From Occallatibacter riparius (GTDB lineage: Bacteria > Acidobacteriota > Terriglobia > Terriglobales > Acidobacteriaceae), in NCBI RefSeq assembly GCF_025264625.1, contig NZ_CP093313.1, positions 3,410,001 to 3,474,000 of the forward strand: a stretch of 64,000 bases of DNA, in the 5' to 3' direction. The notes below the pieces were generated by a model. It saw nothing but the letters and a program-made list of their open reading frames with translations, was not told where the DNA came from and did no database searches. Positions 27,638 through 36,451 of the stretch are shown here, piece by piece. Made by a program: the position numbers and the translations under genes. Numbering within the stretch: position 1 is the stretch's first letter; each line of letters starts with the position of its first letter.

Positions 27638-28633
27638 ATGCACCTTCCCATCAAGCGCACACTGGAACGCGTACCGGGCGGCATGATGACCATACCGCTC
27701 GGCTGCGGCGCCGTCATCTCCACGTTTGCTCCGCACGCGGGCAGCTTTTTCGGCTCGTTCACGGGGGCGCTGTTTAGCGGTGCGCTGCCCATTCTCGCCG
27801 TCTTTTATGTATGCATCGGGGCCACGATTTCGGTGCGATCGCTGCCTGCCGTGGTGCGCAAAGGTGGAGCGATCTTCTGCACCAAGATCCTTCTCGGCAT
27901 TGCCGTGGGCGTGACCGTCGGCCACTGGATTGGCATCAATCCGATCGCCTCGGGATGGTTTACCGGCTTTTCTACTCTGGCGTTCGTTGCGGCAATAAAC
28001 GATACCAACGGCGGCCTCTACATGGCCCTTATGACCCAGTACGGCCGGCCTGAAGACGCCGCTGCCTACTCGATCATGGGCCTGGAGTCCGGTCCATTTT
28101 TCACCATGGTTACTCTTGGGGTGGCTGGGCTGTCTGCGTTTCCCTGGCAGACCCTCGTCGGCGCGGTCCTGCCTATTGCCGCGGGCATGCTGCTTGGGAA
28201 TTTGGATCCAGATCTGCGCCACTTCCTTGCGAACGGTGTGCACGTGCTGATCCCATTCTTCGCGTTCGCCCTCGGCGCAACCCTGAATCTCAAACTGGTA
28301 TGGCGAGCGGGCGTGGCGGGCCTCGCATTGGGAATCGCTGTCCTTGTGGTCTCCGGTTTTTTCCTCGTCCTCATCGACCGTCTCACCGGAGGAAACGGCA
28401 CGGCCGGCATTGCCGCATCCACCACGGCCGGCAACGCCGCGGCTGTCCCAGCGCTAGTAGCCGCAGCGAATCCACAGTACGCCGCGGCAGCCGCTACTGG
28501 CACGCTGCTCGTCGCGTGCAGCGTTATTGTCACTGCCCTCGCCGCTCCCTTTCTTACCGCCTGGTGGGCTTCGCGGAATGGCTCCCGCGGCACCACACTC
28601 GAACTCGCCGGCCAGGGAGTAGAGCGTGGCTGA
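27638..28633 (+). CDS. kdgT: 2-keto-3-deoxygluconate permease family transporter
   Basis: About 331 residues from the ATG at 27638 ([15 protein letters not shown]). The start [20 protein letters not shown] and the internal [19 protein letters not shown] and [14 protein letters not shown] are characteristic of KdgT proteins, with about ten membrane helices. The family imports 2-keto-3-deoxygluconate with protons. Here it overlaps by eight bases with a DUF1537 kinase gene followed by pdxA, a gene set linked to four-carbon acid sugars, so the imported substrate may instead be a tetronate such as D-threonate or D-erythronate. Confidence 0.9.
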   Translation: MHLPIKRTLERVPGGMMTIPLGCGAVISTFAPHAGSFFGSFTGALFSGALPILAVFYVCIGATISVRSLPAVVRKGGAIFCTKILLGIAVGVTVGHWIGINPIASGWFTGFSTLAFVAAINDTNGGLYMALMTQYGRPEDAAAYSIMGLESGPFFTMVTLGVAGLSAFPWQTLVGAVLPIAAGMLLGNLDPDLRHFLANGVHVLIPFFAFALGATLNLKLVWRAGVAGLALGIAVLVVSGFFLVLIDRLTGGNGTAGIAASTTAGNAAAVPALVAAANPQYAAAAATGTLLVACSVIVTALAAPFLTAWWASRNGSRGTTLELAGQGVERG

Positions 28634-29891
28634 AATCATCATCATCGCCGATGATCTGACAGGCGCGGCTGACTCCGCGGCAGCGTGTGCAGCGCACGGG
28701 CCCACGGCTATCGTTACGCTGGGCTTGCCGCAAGACTGCACAACCTTGCCCGACAGCGACATCTTATCCATCGATGCCAATACGCGCTGTCTTTCAGCCG
28801 GTCAGGCCGCAGGCATTACTTCCCAGATTGTTCGCGCCCGCCACGACCATCGCGCACTTCGGCCCGGCAGTCTTATCTTCAAGAAACTCGATTCGACTCT
28901 GCGCGGCCATTTCGCAGCGGAACTCGCCGCCGTTCTGAGAGAACTGAACGCGATTGCACCGGCCGGCGAAGAGCATTGCATCGTGATGGCACCTGCGCTT
29001 CCGGCGCAAGGCCGCATCACCATCGGCGGACGGCAGATCGTCGATGGCCGGCAACTCCACGAGGGCGATATCCCCGCGCAACTCGGTGCAGCGGGGCTCT
29101 CGTGCCGCATCATCGACATTGCGACGGTCCGTGCGGATGCACGCAGCCTCGAGCAGTTGATGGTCATGCTGTCGCACCAAACGGACGTGCTCCTCTGCGA
29201 TGCCGAAAGCGATGACGATCTGCGCCGCATCGCGGAAGCAACCATGGTCCTGGGCGATCGGGCCGTGTGGGCAGGTTCCGCCGGCCTTGCCGCGCATTTG
29301 CATCGCGCCGGGCGACTATCTTCAACCACCGGGCAGCCGCAACAAGTCGCGGCGACCTCCAGACGCCCTACTCTGTTCGTGGTGGGCAGCGTCTCGTCCG
29401 TGTCGCGCGAACAGGCCGCGCTGCTTTCTGCGCTGCCCGATGTGACCACGTTCCGTCTCACGATGGCGTCGGTGCTGAGCTCCACGGTGAACGTCGCGCC
29501 CGTGCTCACGGCGCTGCAATCGCGGCGCGATGTGCTTGTCGCACTCGATGACAACGAGCGCTGCTCCGAAAGCGAATCGACCCTTCTCACAAAGAATGTT
29601 GCCAGGATGCTCGGGCCCTGTGCCGCGCTGCCTGGAGCAGTTGTGGCGACGGGAGGCGAAACAGCCCGTGCCCTTCTCGATGAATTGGGCATTCGCCGCC
29701 TGCGCATCGTCGACGAAGTTGAGCCCGGCATCCCCTTTTCCATGGCTGAAGGCTGGACGCGTCCGCTGCCGATCATCACCAAGGCCGGCGGCTTCGGATC
29801 ATCGGGAGCACTGATCCGTTGCCGCGAGTTTCTCTCAGCGCCTGGTCACTCACCCGCGCGTATCCGCGCAGGAAGAACGTCTGTATCCTGA
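28626..29891 (+). CDS. Four-carbon acid sugar kinase (DUF1537 family)
   Basis: The 421-residue protein starts at GTG 28626 inside the kdgT end, with AGGGAG upstream. The N-terminal domain has [18 protein letters not shown], the acid-sugar binding site, and [13 protein letters not shown]; the C-terminal domain has [15 protein letters not shown] and [18 protein letters not shown], the ATP site. Members phosphorylate D-threonate, D-erythronate or related acids; the adjacent PdxA homologue then oxidises the 4-phosphate. Together they would lead to dihydroxyacetone phosphate. The exact acid used here is not readable from sequence. Confidence 0.9.
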   Translation: MAEIIIIADDLTGAADSAAACAAHGPTAIVTLGLPQDCTTLPDSDILSIDANTRCLSAGQAAGITSQIVRARHDHRALRPGSLIFKKLDSTLRGHFAAELAAVLRELNAIAPAGEEHCIVMAPALPAQGRITIGGRQIVDGRQLHEGDIPAQLGAAGLSCRIIDIATVRADARSLEQLMVMLSHQTDVLLCDAESDDDLRRIAEATMVLGDRAVWAGSAGLAAHLHRAGRLSSTTGQPQQVAATSRRPTLFVVGSVSSVSREQAALLSALPDVTTFRLTMASVLSSTVNVAPVLTALQSRRDVLVALDDNERCSESESTLLTKNVARMLGPCAALPGAVVATGGETARALLDELGIRRLRIVDEVEPGIPFSMAEGWTRPLPIITKAGGFGSSGALIRCREFLSAPGHSPARIRAGRTSVS

Positions 29892-29898
29892 AAACGAT

Positions 29899-30921
29899 AT
29901 GGCAAAACCCATCATCGCCATCACCATGGGAGATGCCGCCGGCGTCGGTCCCGAGATTATCGTGAAGAGCCTTTCGCACCCGGAGGTGCACGACCTGTGC
30001 TGCCCGCTCGTCATCGGCGACGCACAGCGCCTGCGCTCCGCGGCAGAGATCACCCAGGTGCGCATCGAAGTGCGCAGCCTTTCCGATTCCAGCCTCCAGA
30101 TTGCTCGCTTCGAGCCGCACACAATTGACTGCGTCGATCTTCACAACATCTCCGCCGACCTTGCGTGGGGCAGACTCGCGCGCGATGCCGGCGAGGCGGC
30201 CTATCGCTATCTCGAAGTGGCAGCGCGCCTAGCCTTGCAAGGTGAAGTTGCGGCAATCTGTACTGCCCCGCTCAACAAGGAAGCTCTGCACGCTGCGGGG
30301 CACAAGTTTCCAGGACACACCGAGCTTCTGGCTTACCTCACCGGCACGCCTGAAGTTTCGATGATGTTGACCACGCCGAAGCTGAAGGTGCTGCATGTGA
30401 CCACGCACATCGGGCTCATCGATGCGATCCGCCGCATCGAGCCAGGCCTAGTCGAACGCACGATCGCCCGCGGTCACGATGCGCTCGAAAAAGCCGGGAT
30501 TTCGAATCCGCGCATCGGTGTCTGCGGAATCAATCCACACGCCGGGGAAAACGGATTATTCGGCTACGGCGAGGAGGAAGAGAAGATCGTGCCCGCGATT
30601 ACAACCTGCCGCAAGCTCGGTTGGAACGTCGAGGGCCCTCTGCCTGCCGATACGCTCTTCTTTCGTGCGCAGCGCGGGGAATTTGACCTGGTGATTGCCA
30701 TGTACCACGACCAGGGCCACGGCCCGGTCAAGGTCCTGGGTATCGAGTCCGGGGTCAACATCACTATCGGCCTGCCTGTTGTGCGAACCTCCGTCGACCA
30801 TGGGACCGCCTTCGACATCGCAGGCACCGGAAAGGCCGACGAGCGCAGTCTCATCGAGGCGATCCGCCAGGCGGTGCAGCTCGCACCCGAGTGGAAGTCG
30901 GGCAGCCTCGCCTATCGCTAA
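29899..30921 (+). CDS. pdxA: PdxA-family dehydrogenase (probable 4-phospho-threonate/erythronate dehydrogenase, PdxA2 type)
   Basis: The 340-residue protein begins seven bases after the kinase gene. ITMGDAAGVGPEII is the PdxA start motif; metal-binding histidines are in HKFPGHTELLA, AMYHDQGHGPVK and VRTSVDHGTAFDIAG. CTAPLNKEAL is also conserved. Classical PdxA oxidises 4-phosphohydroxy-L-threonine for vitamin B6. Because it is in an operon with a DUF1537 kinase and a permease, the PdxA2 role in acid-sugar catabolism is more likely; the sequence alone does not exclude the B6 role. Confidence 0.9.
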   Translation: MAKPIIAITMGDAAGVGPEIIVKSLSHPEVHDLCCPLVIGDAQRLRSAAEITQVRIEVRSLSDSSLQIARFEPHTIDCVDLHNISADLAWGRLARDAGEAAYRYLEVAARLALQGEVAAICTAPLNKEALHAAGHKFPGHTELLAYLTGTPEVSMMLTTPKLKVLHVTTHIGLIDAIRRIEPGLVERTIARGHDALEKAGISNPRIGVCGINPHAGENGLFGYGEEEEKIVPAITTCRKLGWNVEGPLPADTLFFRAQRGEFDLVIAMYHDQGHGPVKVLGIESGVNITIGLPVVRTSVDHGTAFDIAGTGKADERSLIEAIRQAVQLAPEWKSGSLAYR

Positions 30922-30942
30922 TCCACTCTGGAGTTCTTGCCC

Positions 30943-33720
30943 ATGGAGTCCAATGCCGTACGCAACCTGCAGCGCAGAGAGTTTCTAAAACTGGCTGGTG
31001 CCGCGGGGTTTTGCGGTCTTCCGCCAGCCGGTCTTGCCGCAGGTATGGGGCGCGTTTGTCTGATCATCGACCCGGAGAATTCAGGGGCGTCAAGCCCAGC
31101 GGCGAAGAGAGCCGCGGAGTGTCTGACAAAAGCGCTCAACGCAAAGGGTATAGCGCACGAACTGGCTCGGGGATCGGAACCGACAAAAGGCGCAGGTTTC
31201 TGCATTGTTCTGGCGAACTCTGAATCGCCCCTGGCCAGGGGGTTCCCTCATGCAGAACTGACCAGGGCTGAGAGTCTGCGGATCGCGCCGGGAAGAGTGG
31301 GAGGCGTGGCCGGCATTCTCGTTTCGGCAATCGATACAAGGGGATTTGTATACGCGCTGCTCGAATTGGCGGAGCGGGTGCAATATGGTGATGACCCGCT
31401 GAAGTCGCTGCAGTTGGCTGCCGCACTGCAAGACCAGCCCGCGAACGAAGTGCGTGGCGTGAGTCGCTATTTCTGCAGTGAGCTGGAAGACAAGCCCTGG
31501 TATTACGACAGGAGCTTCTGGAGCGGATACCTGGACCGGCTGGTTGCGAGCCGCTTCAACCGGTTCACGATGGCTTTCGGGCTGGAGTACGATTTTCCGC
31601 GCGGGGTGACGGACGACTACTTCCATTTTGTCTATCCATATCTCGTTGATGTTCCTGAATACCCGCAAGTGCGCGTGATTCAAGTTGCCGCCGCTGACGG
31701 AACCAGGCTGGCAACTCCGACTCCGCTTAGCGCAGACGAGCGCGCGAAGAATCTGGATATGCTCCGCTTCATTGCAGCCGAAACGGCTGCGAGGGGTTTG
31801 CAGTTCCAACTGGGCATCTGGACACACGCATACCAGTGGACAGAAAGCCCGGACGCATATCACCGTATCGAAGGATTGACGCCGGAGAATCACGCGCACT
31901 ATTGCCGCGACGCACTCGCGATGATTTTGAGATTGTGTCCGGAGATTCAGGGGCTCACCCTGCGCGTGCACGGTGAGAGCGGAATTCCCGAAGGAAGCTA
32001 CGCGTTCTGGCAAACGGTGTTTGAGGCAATCGCCGGTGCGGGACGGACCATCGAGGTCGACATGCACGCGAAGGGCGTGGATGAAAAGATCATCGACATT
32101 GCGGTCGCTACGGGTATGCCGGTGAAATTGGGAGCCAAATACTCGGCCGAGCATCAGAGCCTTGGATATCAGCAGGCCGACATTCGCGCGCTGGAGATTC
32201 CTCATGGGCAGTTATCGAAAGCGAATGAAGACCTGTTTCGGTTCAGTAGCGGCTCTAGAAGCTTTACGCGTTACGGCTACGCGGATTTCCTGCGCCAGGG
32301 CACGCGTTACAAGTTGTGGTTCAGGCTTTGGCCGGGAACCCAGCGGCACCTGCTCTCGGTGGATCCCGAGATGGCTGCAGCATACGGGCGCACCGCGAGC
32401 TTTTGCGGAGCCACAGGCCTGGACCTGATGGAGCCCCTGACCTTTAAAGGGCGCGAGGGCTCAGGCCAGCAGGGAGGACGTTGTGCGTACGTCGATCCAT
32501 CCCTGAGTCCCAGCCAGGATTGGGAGAAATACGATCTCTATTACCGCGTCTGGGGTCGAAGGCTCTACAACCCGGATGGTGCCCCTGAGACGTGGCGCCG
32601 AGCCATGCGCACGGAGTTTGGCTCCGGCACCGAGGCGACAGAGAGCTCACTTGCGCACGCAAGCCGGATTCTTCCTTTGCTGACCTCCGCACATCTGCCT
32701 TCGGCAAGTAACCACGATCTATGGTACGAACTCCCGACGAATATGCCGATCGTGGAGGGCAGCGAGCCCTCTCCTTATGGAGACACGCCGGTCCCGAAGA
32801 TATTCGGGGCCGTCAGTCCGCTGGATCCGCAGATATTTTCGAGTGTGGCCGAGTATGTGCAGTCGCTGGTTCAGGGCGCGCCAAGTGCGAAATATTCACC
32901 GATCGATGTGGCGAGATGGCTGGAGCAGTGCGTCAGCAATGCGACGCATTGGCTAAACACAGCGACACGCACAACAACCGCGCGCGGCGGGAGTGCGTTC
33001 AGGCGGATCGAGGAGGATGTGCTGATCCAGATCGGATTGGGGACGTTCTTCGCGCATAAGCTGCGGAGTGCGGTGCTCTACGATCTCTTTCAGCGAACCG
33101 AGGATACAAGCGCCGGCAATGCGGCGATCAAGCATTATCAGCAAGCGAGAGATGCGTGGTCCTCAATGGCGCAGCGCGCGAAGAACGTTTATCGCGCGAA
33201 TGTGTCCTACGGCAGCATCCCGAAGCGGAGCGGCCACTGGTTCGACAGACTGCCGGAGATTGATAAGGATCTTGCCGCAATGAAGGCAACGATTCAGTTG
33301 AACCAGGCCGAGACAAGCTCCCGCCGAGGGGCGGCTAAAGAGATGAATACCCTCGCGGGGACGCGGCGCCCGATGATTTGCCAACATACGCCTCCGCAAG
33401 AATTCGCGCCGGGAGAAGTCCTTGCGTTGAGGCTCTCCGTTCCGGGCCAGGAAGGCACACACGCCTTGCGTACGGTGCGGCTTCGCTATCGGCACGTCAA
33501 TCAGGCGGAGCGCTGGCAGGTGTTGGACGCGACCAGCGCAAACGGCGCGTATGCGACCGCGATTCCGAAAGAATACACAGAGAGCGGGTTTTCGCTAGAG
33601 TATTACTTTGAGCTGGCAGACGGTAACGGAAGATCGTGGATGTATCCGGCGTTCAATGAGAGTCTATCGAACCAGCCTTATTTCGCGGTCTGCAAAAGGG
33701 CCGGGCCAAGTACTCTTTGA
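30943..33720 (+). CDS. Tat-exported putative glycoside hydrolase, family uncertain
   Basis: About 925 residues from the ATG at 30943, 21 bases after pdxA, with CTGGAG upstream. A Tat signal is seen (RREFLKLAGAAGF). Residues about 30-150 resemble the alpha/beta domain found before GH20/GH67-type barrels (SSPAAKRAAECLTKALNAKG, RGFVYALLELAERV). A barrel-like region (about 160-500) contains FNRFTMAFGLEYDF, QFQLGIWTHAYQW and TLRVHGESGIPEG, with possible catalytic Glu in the last. A long helical region and a C-terminal beta domain follow. I infer a glycosidase, possibly acting on uronic-acid polymers given the sugar-acid genes upstream, but cannot name the family. Confidence 0.7.
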   Translation: MESNAVRNLQRREFLKLAGAAGFCGLPPAGLAAGMGRVCLIIDPENSGASSPAAKRAAECLTKALNAKGIAHELARGSEPTKGAGFCIVLANSESPLARGFPHAELTRAESLRIAPGRVGGVAGILVSAIDTRGFVYALLELAERVQYGDDPLKSLQLAAALQDQPANEVRGVSRYFCSELEDKPWYYDRSFWSGYLDRLVASRFNRFTMAFGLEYDFPRGVTDDYFHFVYPYLVDVPEYPQVRVIQVAAADGTRLATPTPLSADERAKNLDMLRFIAAETAARGLQFQLGIWTHAYQWTESPDAYHRIEGLTPENHAHYCRDALAMILRLCPEIQGLTLRVHGESGIPEGSYAFWQTVFEAIAGAGRTIEVDMHAKGVDEKIIDIAVATGMPVKLGAKYSAEHQSLGYQQADIRALEIPHGQLSKANEDLFRFSSGSRSFTRYGYADFLRQGTRYKLWFRLWPGTQRHLLSVDPEMAAAYGRTASFCGATGLDLMEPLTFKGREGSGQQGGRCAYVDPSLSPSQDWEKYDLYYRVWGRRLYNPDGAPETWRRAMRTEFGSGTEATESSLAHASRILPLLTSAHLPSASNHDLWYELPTNMPIVEGSEPSPYGDTPVPKIFGAVSPLDPQIFSSVAEYVQSLVQGAPSAKYSPIDVARWLEQCVSNATHWLNTATRTTTARGGSAFRRIEEDVLIQIGLGTFFAHKLRSAVLYDLFQRTEDTSAGNAAIKHYQQARDAWSSMAQRAKNVYRANVSYGSIPKRSGHWFDRLPEIDKDLAAMKATIQLNQAETSSRRGAAKEMNTLAGTRRPMICQHTPPQEFAPGEVLALRLSVPGQEGTHALRTVRLRYRHVNQAERWQVLDATSANGAYATAIPKEYTESGFSLEYYFELADGNGRSWMYPAFNESLSNQPYFAVCKRAGPSTL

Positions 33721-33828
33721 AATCTGGGCGATGCAGCGTTGGCGATGGCATATTCGGTCCTGCTCTGCGGATTATGCTTGCGCACACATCCGCGACGTGC
33801 GCGGGGGCGCACCTTCAGATTGCGAACC

Positions 33829-36240
33829 TCAAGGACGAATGATCGTCACCACCTTGGAGTCCGGTTCGCTCCACGCGGCCGCTCCCTCGTGGCTCAGGGT
33901 CTGCTTCGCATCGTCCCAGTGGAGATGCGTAACTAATCCGGAGCCTTTCTCATACGCATAGGTCGTACCATCGTCAGAAAAGAGGGTGAAGTCCGAGTCT
34001 GCTCCCGGGTACACACGAACGGCAGCTATGTCCTGTTTTTCCTGGGTGCTCAGAATGCGCGTGCCGAGCGGCACAATCGAGCCCGCCCGAATGAAGAGTG
34101 GGAGCGTATCGATCGGCGCAGCAGCGGTGATGGTTTGTCCACCTTTGATCCGTTCGTTGGTCCAGTAGTTATACCAGTCACAGCCCGCCGGCAGATAAAC
34201 GCGACGGCTCGTCGCTCCCTGCTCGACCACTGGTGCTACAAGGAACGCGGGGCCGAACATGTATTCATCGCGAATGTCGGCTACGTTCGGGTCATCCGGA
34301 AAATCCATGAACAGCGCGCGCATGAAAGGAGCGCCGGTTTGATAACTCCTGTATCCAAGCGAGTAAGTGTATGGCATGAGCTGATAACGCAGGCGCAGAT
34401 ACTTCTCGAGGATGGGTTCGGCCTCTTTGCCATAGGACCAGACTTCATTGTGGTCTCTCTCTCCGTGCGCCCTCATCACGGGCTGGAAGGCGCCCCACTG
34501 GAACCAGCGCACAAACAGCTCCGGATAGTCCTCATACCCGTCGACCGTGCCCCGTACATCCGATGCGTCCACCAGCGGCTTGTGTGCGGCGTGATAATTC
34601 GCATAAACCTGAGGTGAGAAAAAGCCAGCGATGTCCGTGTCCCAGTACGGCATTCCGCTCGCCGTAAAGTTCAGCCCCGCCGGAATGGAGCGCTTCAGCA
34701 TGTCCCAGGTGGAAGTGATGTCGCTGGACCAGAAGACGGTCCCATTGCGTTGCGCGCCGAGGTATGCGGCGCGCGCGAGGATCATCACCCGCCGGCTGTC
34801 TCCAAAGTCGCGCCGGAACCCCTCATAGACAGAGGCTGTATGAAACAGCGGATAGACGTTGTAATAGCGCGCGCCGGAACCAATGTGGAAAACGTCATTT
34901 TGCGGGTCGACGTCCGGCTCCGTCTCGTCCAGCCAGATGTAATCGAACCCGTACGGCTTTACATATCGGTCTCGGATCGACTCCCACCACCACTTCGCCG
35001 CTTCAGGATTCGTGGTGTCAAGATTCGGTCCAACCTCCTTCGTGTAGCCACCTCGGTCAGGCTTCCCATCCGCCGTGAGGATCAGCCAGCCGTTCTTCAG
35101 GAGCATGTCATAGAAGCGCGTGCCCTCTGAAAAGTGCGGCCATACGCTAAGCAGCGTTTTAATACCCATCGAATGTAGTTGCCGGTTCATTGCCGCTGGA
35201 TCGGGCCAGCGCGCTGGATCCAGATCCATCTCCCCCTGCTTCGTCATGTTCAGGAAATCGACGACCAGCACATCCAGGGGCAACTTGCGGTCGCGATATC
35301 CCTTCGCAACATTTAGAAGCTGTTCCTGCGTGGGATAGATCGCCTTGCTCTGGATGTATCCGTAGCTTGCCTTGGGCAGAAGTGGAGCGGCCCCGGTGAG
35401 TTGGCGGTACCCTTCATAAATTTCATCGCTCGTGTTACCCGCGATGACAAAGAACGAAACGCGCTCACCAATCTCCGAAGACCACACGTTCTGCTGATTA
35501 AAGCCAAGATCGATCGTCGTCTTCGATGGGTTGTCCCAGACCAGTCCATAGCCGTGGCTTGAGACCATGAACGGCACACATACGTTCTCGCCGCCTATCG
35601 CCGAATAGTCGTGCCAGCATCGAATGCGATGATCGCGCAGATCCAGATCACCCTGTTGCTGCTGCCCGAGGCCGTAATAGTGCTCGCCTGTGGGCGAATC
35701 GAATGTCGCTGCGATGTGGTACCCGGCATCGCCCTTTGTGTCCTTTGATTTCTCCTCGCCCTTTGCCGCATTCGGGGACATCGACCATCGCCGCATGGTC
35801 AGCAGAGGCTTGCCCTCCGCGGTGCTCACTGAAAAGGAATCGTTGTAGGTCCCGCGGCTCTCGTATCCGTAGAAGTAGCGGCCTCTCAGTTTCAGATTCA
35901 ATTCATCGAGCGGCATCGGATGCGGACCCGGTAGAGTCTCCGGAGCAAGACGGACCACCATTCGGCCCGAGCGAAACACATCGTACCCGTCTCCGTCCTT
36001 TTCGCGCGTCCAGCCAGCGATCGACGGCGTACCGACGATTCCGTAGCCCGGCGCCGCAATTGCTGAAGACTTCTCTGCGCTCAGAGTGACGCGAACGATG
36101 TTAGGGCCGTATGGCTCCAGGGCAATCGTCCGATCATCGTGCTCGACGACAAACCGATTGGCCTGCTGGCCTGCTACGCATGCTGCGGAAATCACGCCAA
36201 GTATGATGACGGCGGCCAGGCGAAAACCGATTTGCCTCAT
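33829..36240 (-). CDS. GH31 alpha-glucosidase/alpha-xylosidase, secreted
   Basis: The 803-residue protein has a signal peptide (LAAVIILGVISAACVAGQ); ISAAC could act as a lipobox. The N-terminal beta-sandwich has GEHYYGLGQQQQG. The GH31 barrel contains the nucleophile Asp438 in YIWLDETEPD and the acid/base Asp507 in FWSSDITSTWD, and then RWFQWGAFQPVMRAHGE. C-terminal beta domains follow. Family members remove alpha-linked glucose or xylose from oligosaccharides; WLDETEPD rather than WxDMNE suggests xylosidase-like or related subfamilies. It is transcribed toward the unassigned glycosidase and fits a set for hemicellulose breakdown. Confidence 0.92.
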   Translation of the reverse strand: MRQIGFRLAAVIILGVISAACVAGQQANRFVVEHDDRTIALEPYGPNIVRVTLSAEKSSAIAAPGYGIVGTPSIAGWTREKDGDGYDVFRSGRMVVRLAPETLPGPHPMPLDELNLKLRGRYFYGYESRGTYNDSFSVSTAEGKPLLTMRRWSMSPNAAKGEEKSKDTKGDAGYHIAATFDSPTGEHYYGLGQQQQGDLDLRDHRIRCWHDYSAIGGENVCVPFMVSSHGYGLVWDNPSKTTIDLGFNQQNVWSSEIGERVSFFVIAGNTSDEIYEGYRQLTGAAPLLPKASYGYIQSKAIYPTQEQLLNVAKGYRDRKLPLDVLVVDFLNMTKQGEMDLDPARWPDPAAMNRQLHSMGIKTLLSVWPHFSEGTRFYDMLLKNGWLILTADGKPDRGGYTKEVGPNLDTTNPEAAKWWWESIRDRYVKPYGFDYIWLDETEPDVDPQNDVFHIGSGARYYNVYPLFHTASVYEGFRRDFGDSRRVMILARAAYLGAQRNGTVFWSSDITSTWDMLKRSIPAGLNFTASGMPYWDTDIAGFFSPQVYANYHAAHKPLVDASDVRGTVDGYEDYPELFVRWFQWGAFQPVMRAHGERDHNEVWSYGKEAEPILEKYLRLRYQLMPYTYSLGYRSYQTGAPFMRALFMDFPDDPNVADIRDEYMFGPAFLVAPVVEQGATSRRVYLPAGCDWYNYWTNERIKGGQTITAAAPIDTLPLFIRAGSIVPLGTRILSTQEKQDIAAVRVYPGADSDFTLFSDDGTTYAYEKGSGLVTHLHWDDAKQTLSHEGAAAWSEPDSKVVTIIRP

Positions 36241-36377
36241 TTCTTCCTGTACTCCCCTCGAACGCTAAATGGCATAAGGCTGGTAACAGTATGGCATCGC
36301 TTCACACACCCTATATCACCAGATTGCAAATGGGCGGCGCAAAGACGAGGTCGAGTGTGAACTCCGGCGCAATCCGG

Positions 36378-36401
36378 GCGATCGCCACTCTAGACGATCG
36401 C
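36378..36401. promoter_or_regulatory. Inverted repeat GCGATCG-N10-CGATCGC
   Basis: Two 7-bp arms separated by ten bases lie 138 bases upstream of the GH31 start and just beyond the end of the lectin glycosidase gene, both on the minus strand. It could be an operator for the GH31 gene or a weak terminator of the gene before it. Confidence 0.35.
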
Positions 36402-36451
36402 TGGAATGCGGATTGACGCCGGAAATTATGGAACCGGGGAGGAATCCCAAT

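Noticed and set aside
28802..29782. Minus-strand open frame of 326 codons opposite the DUF1537 kinase
   Set aside because: Low-complexity Ser/Arg/Ala sequence typical of antisense frames in GC-rich genes; the plus-strand kinase has clear motifs.
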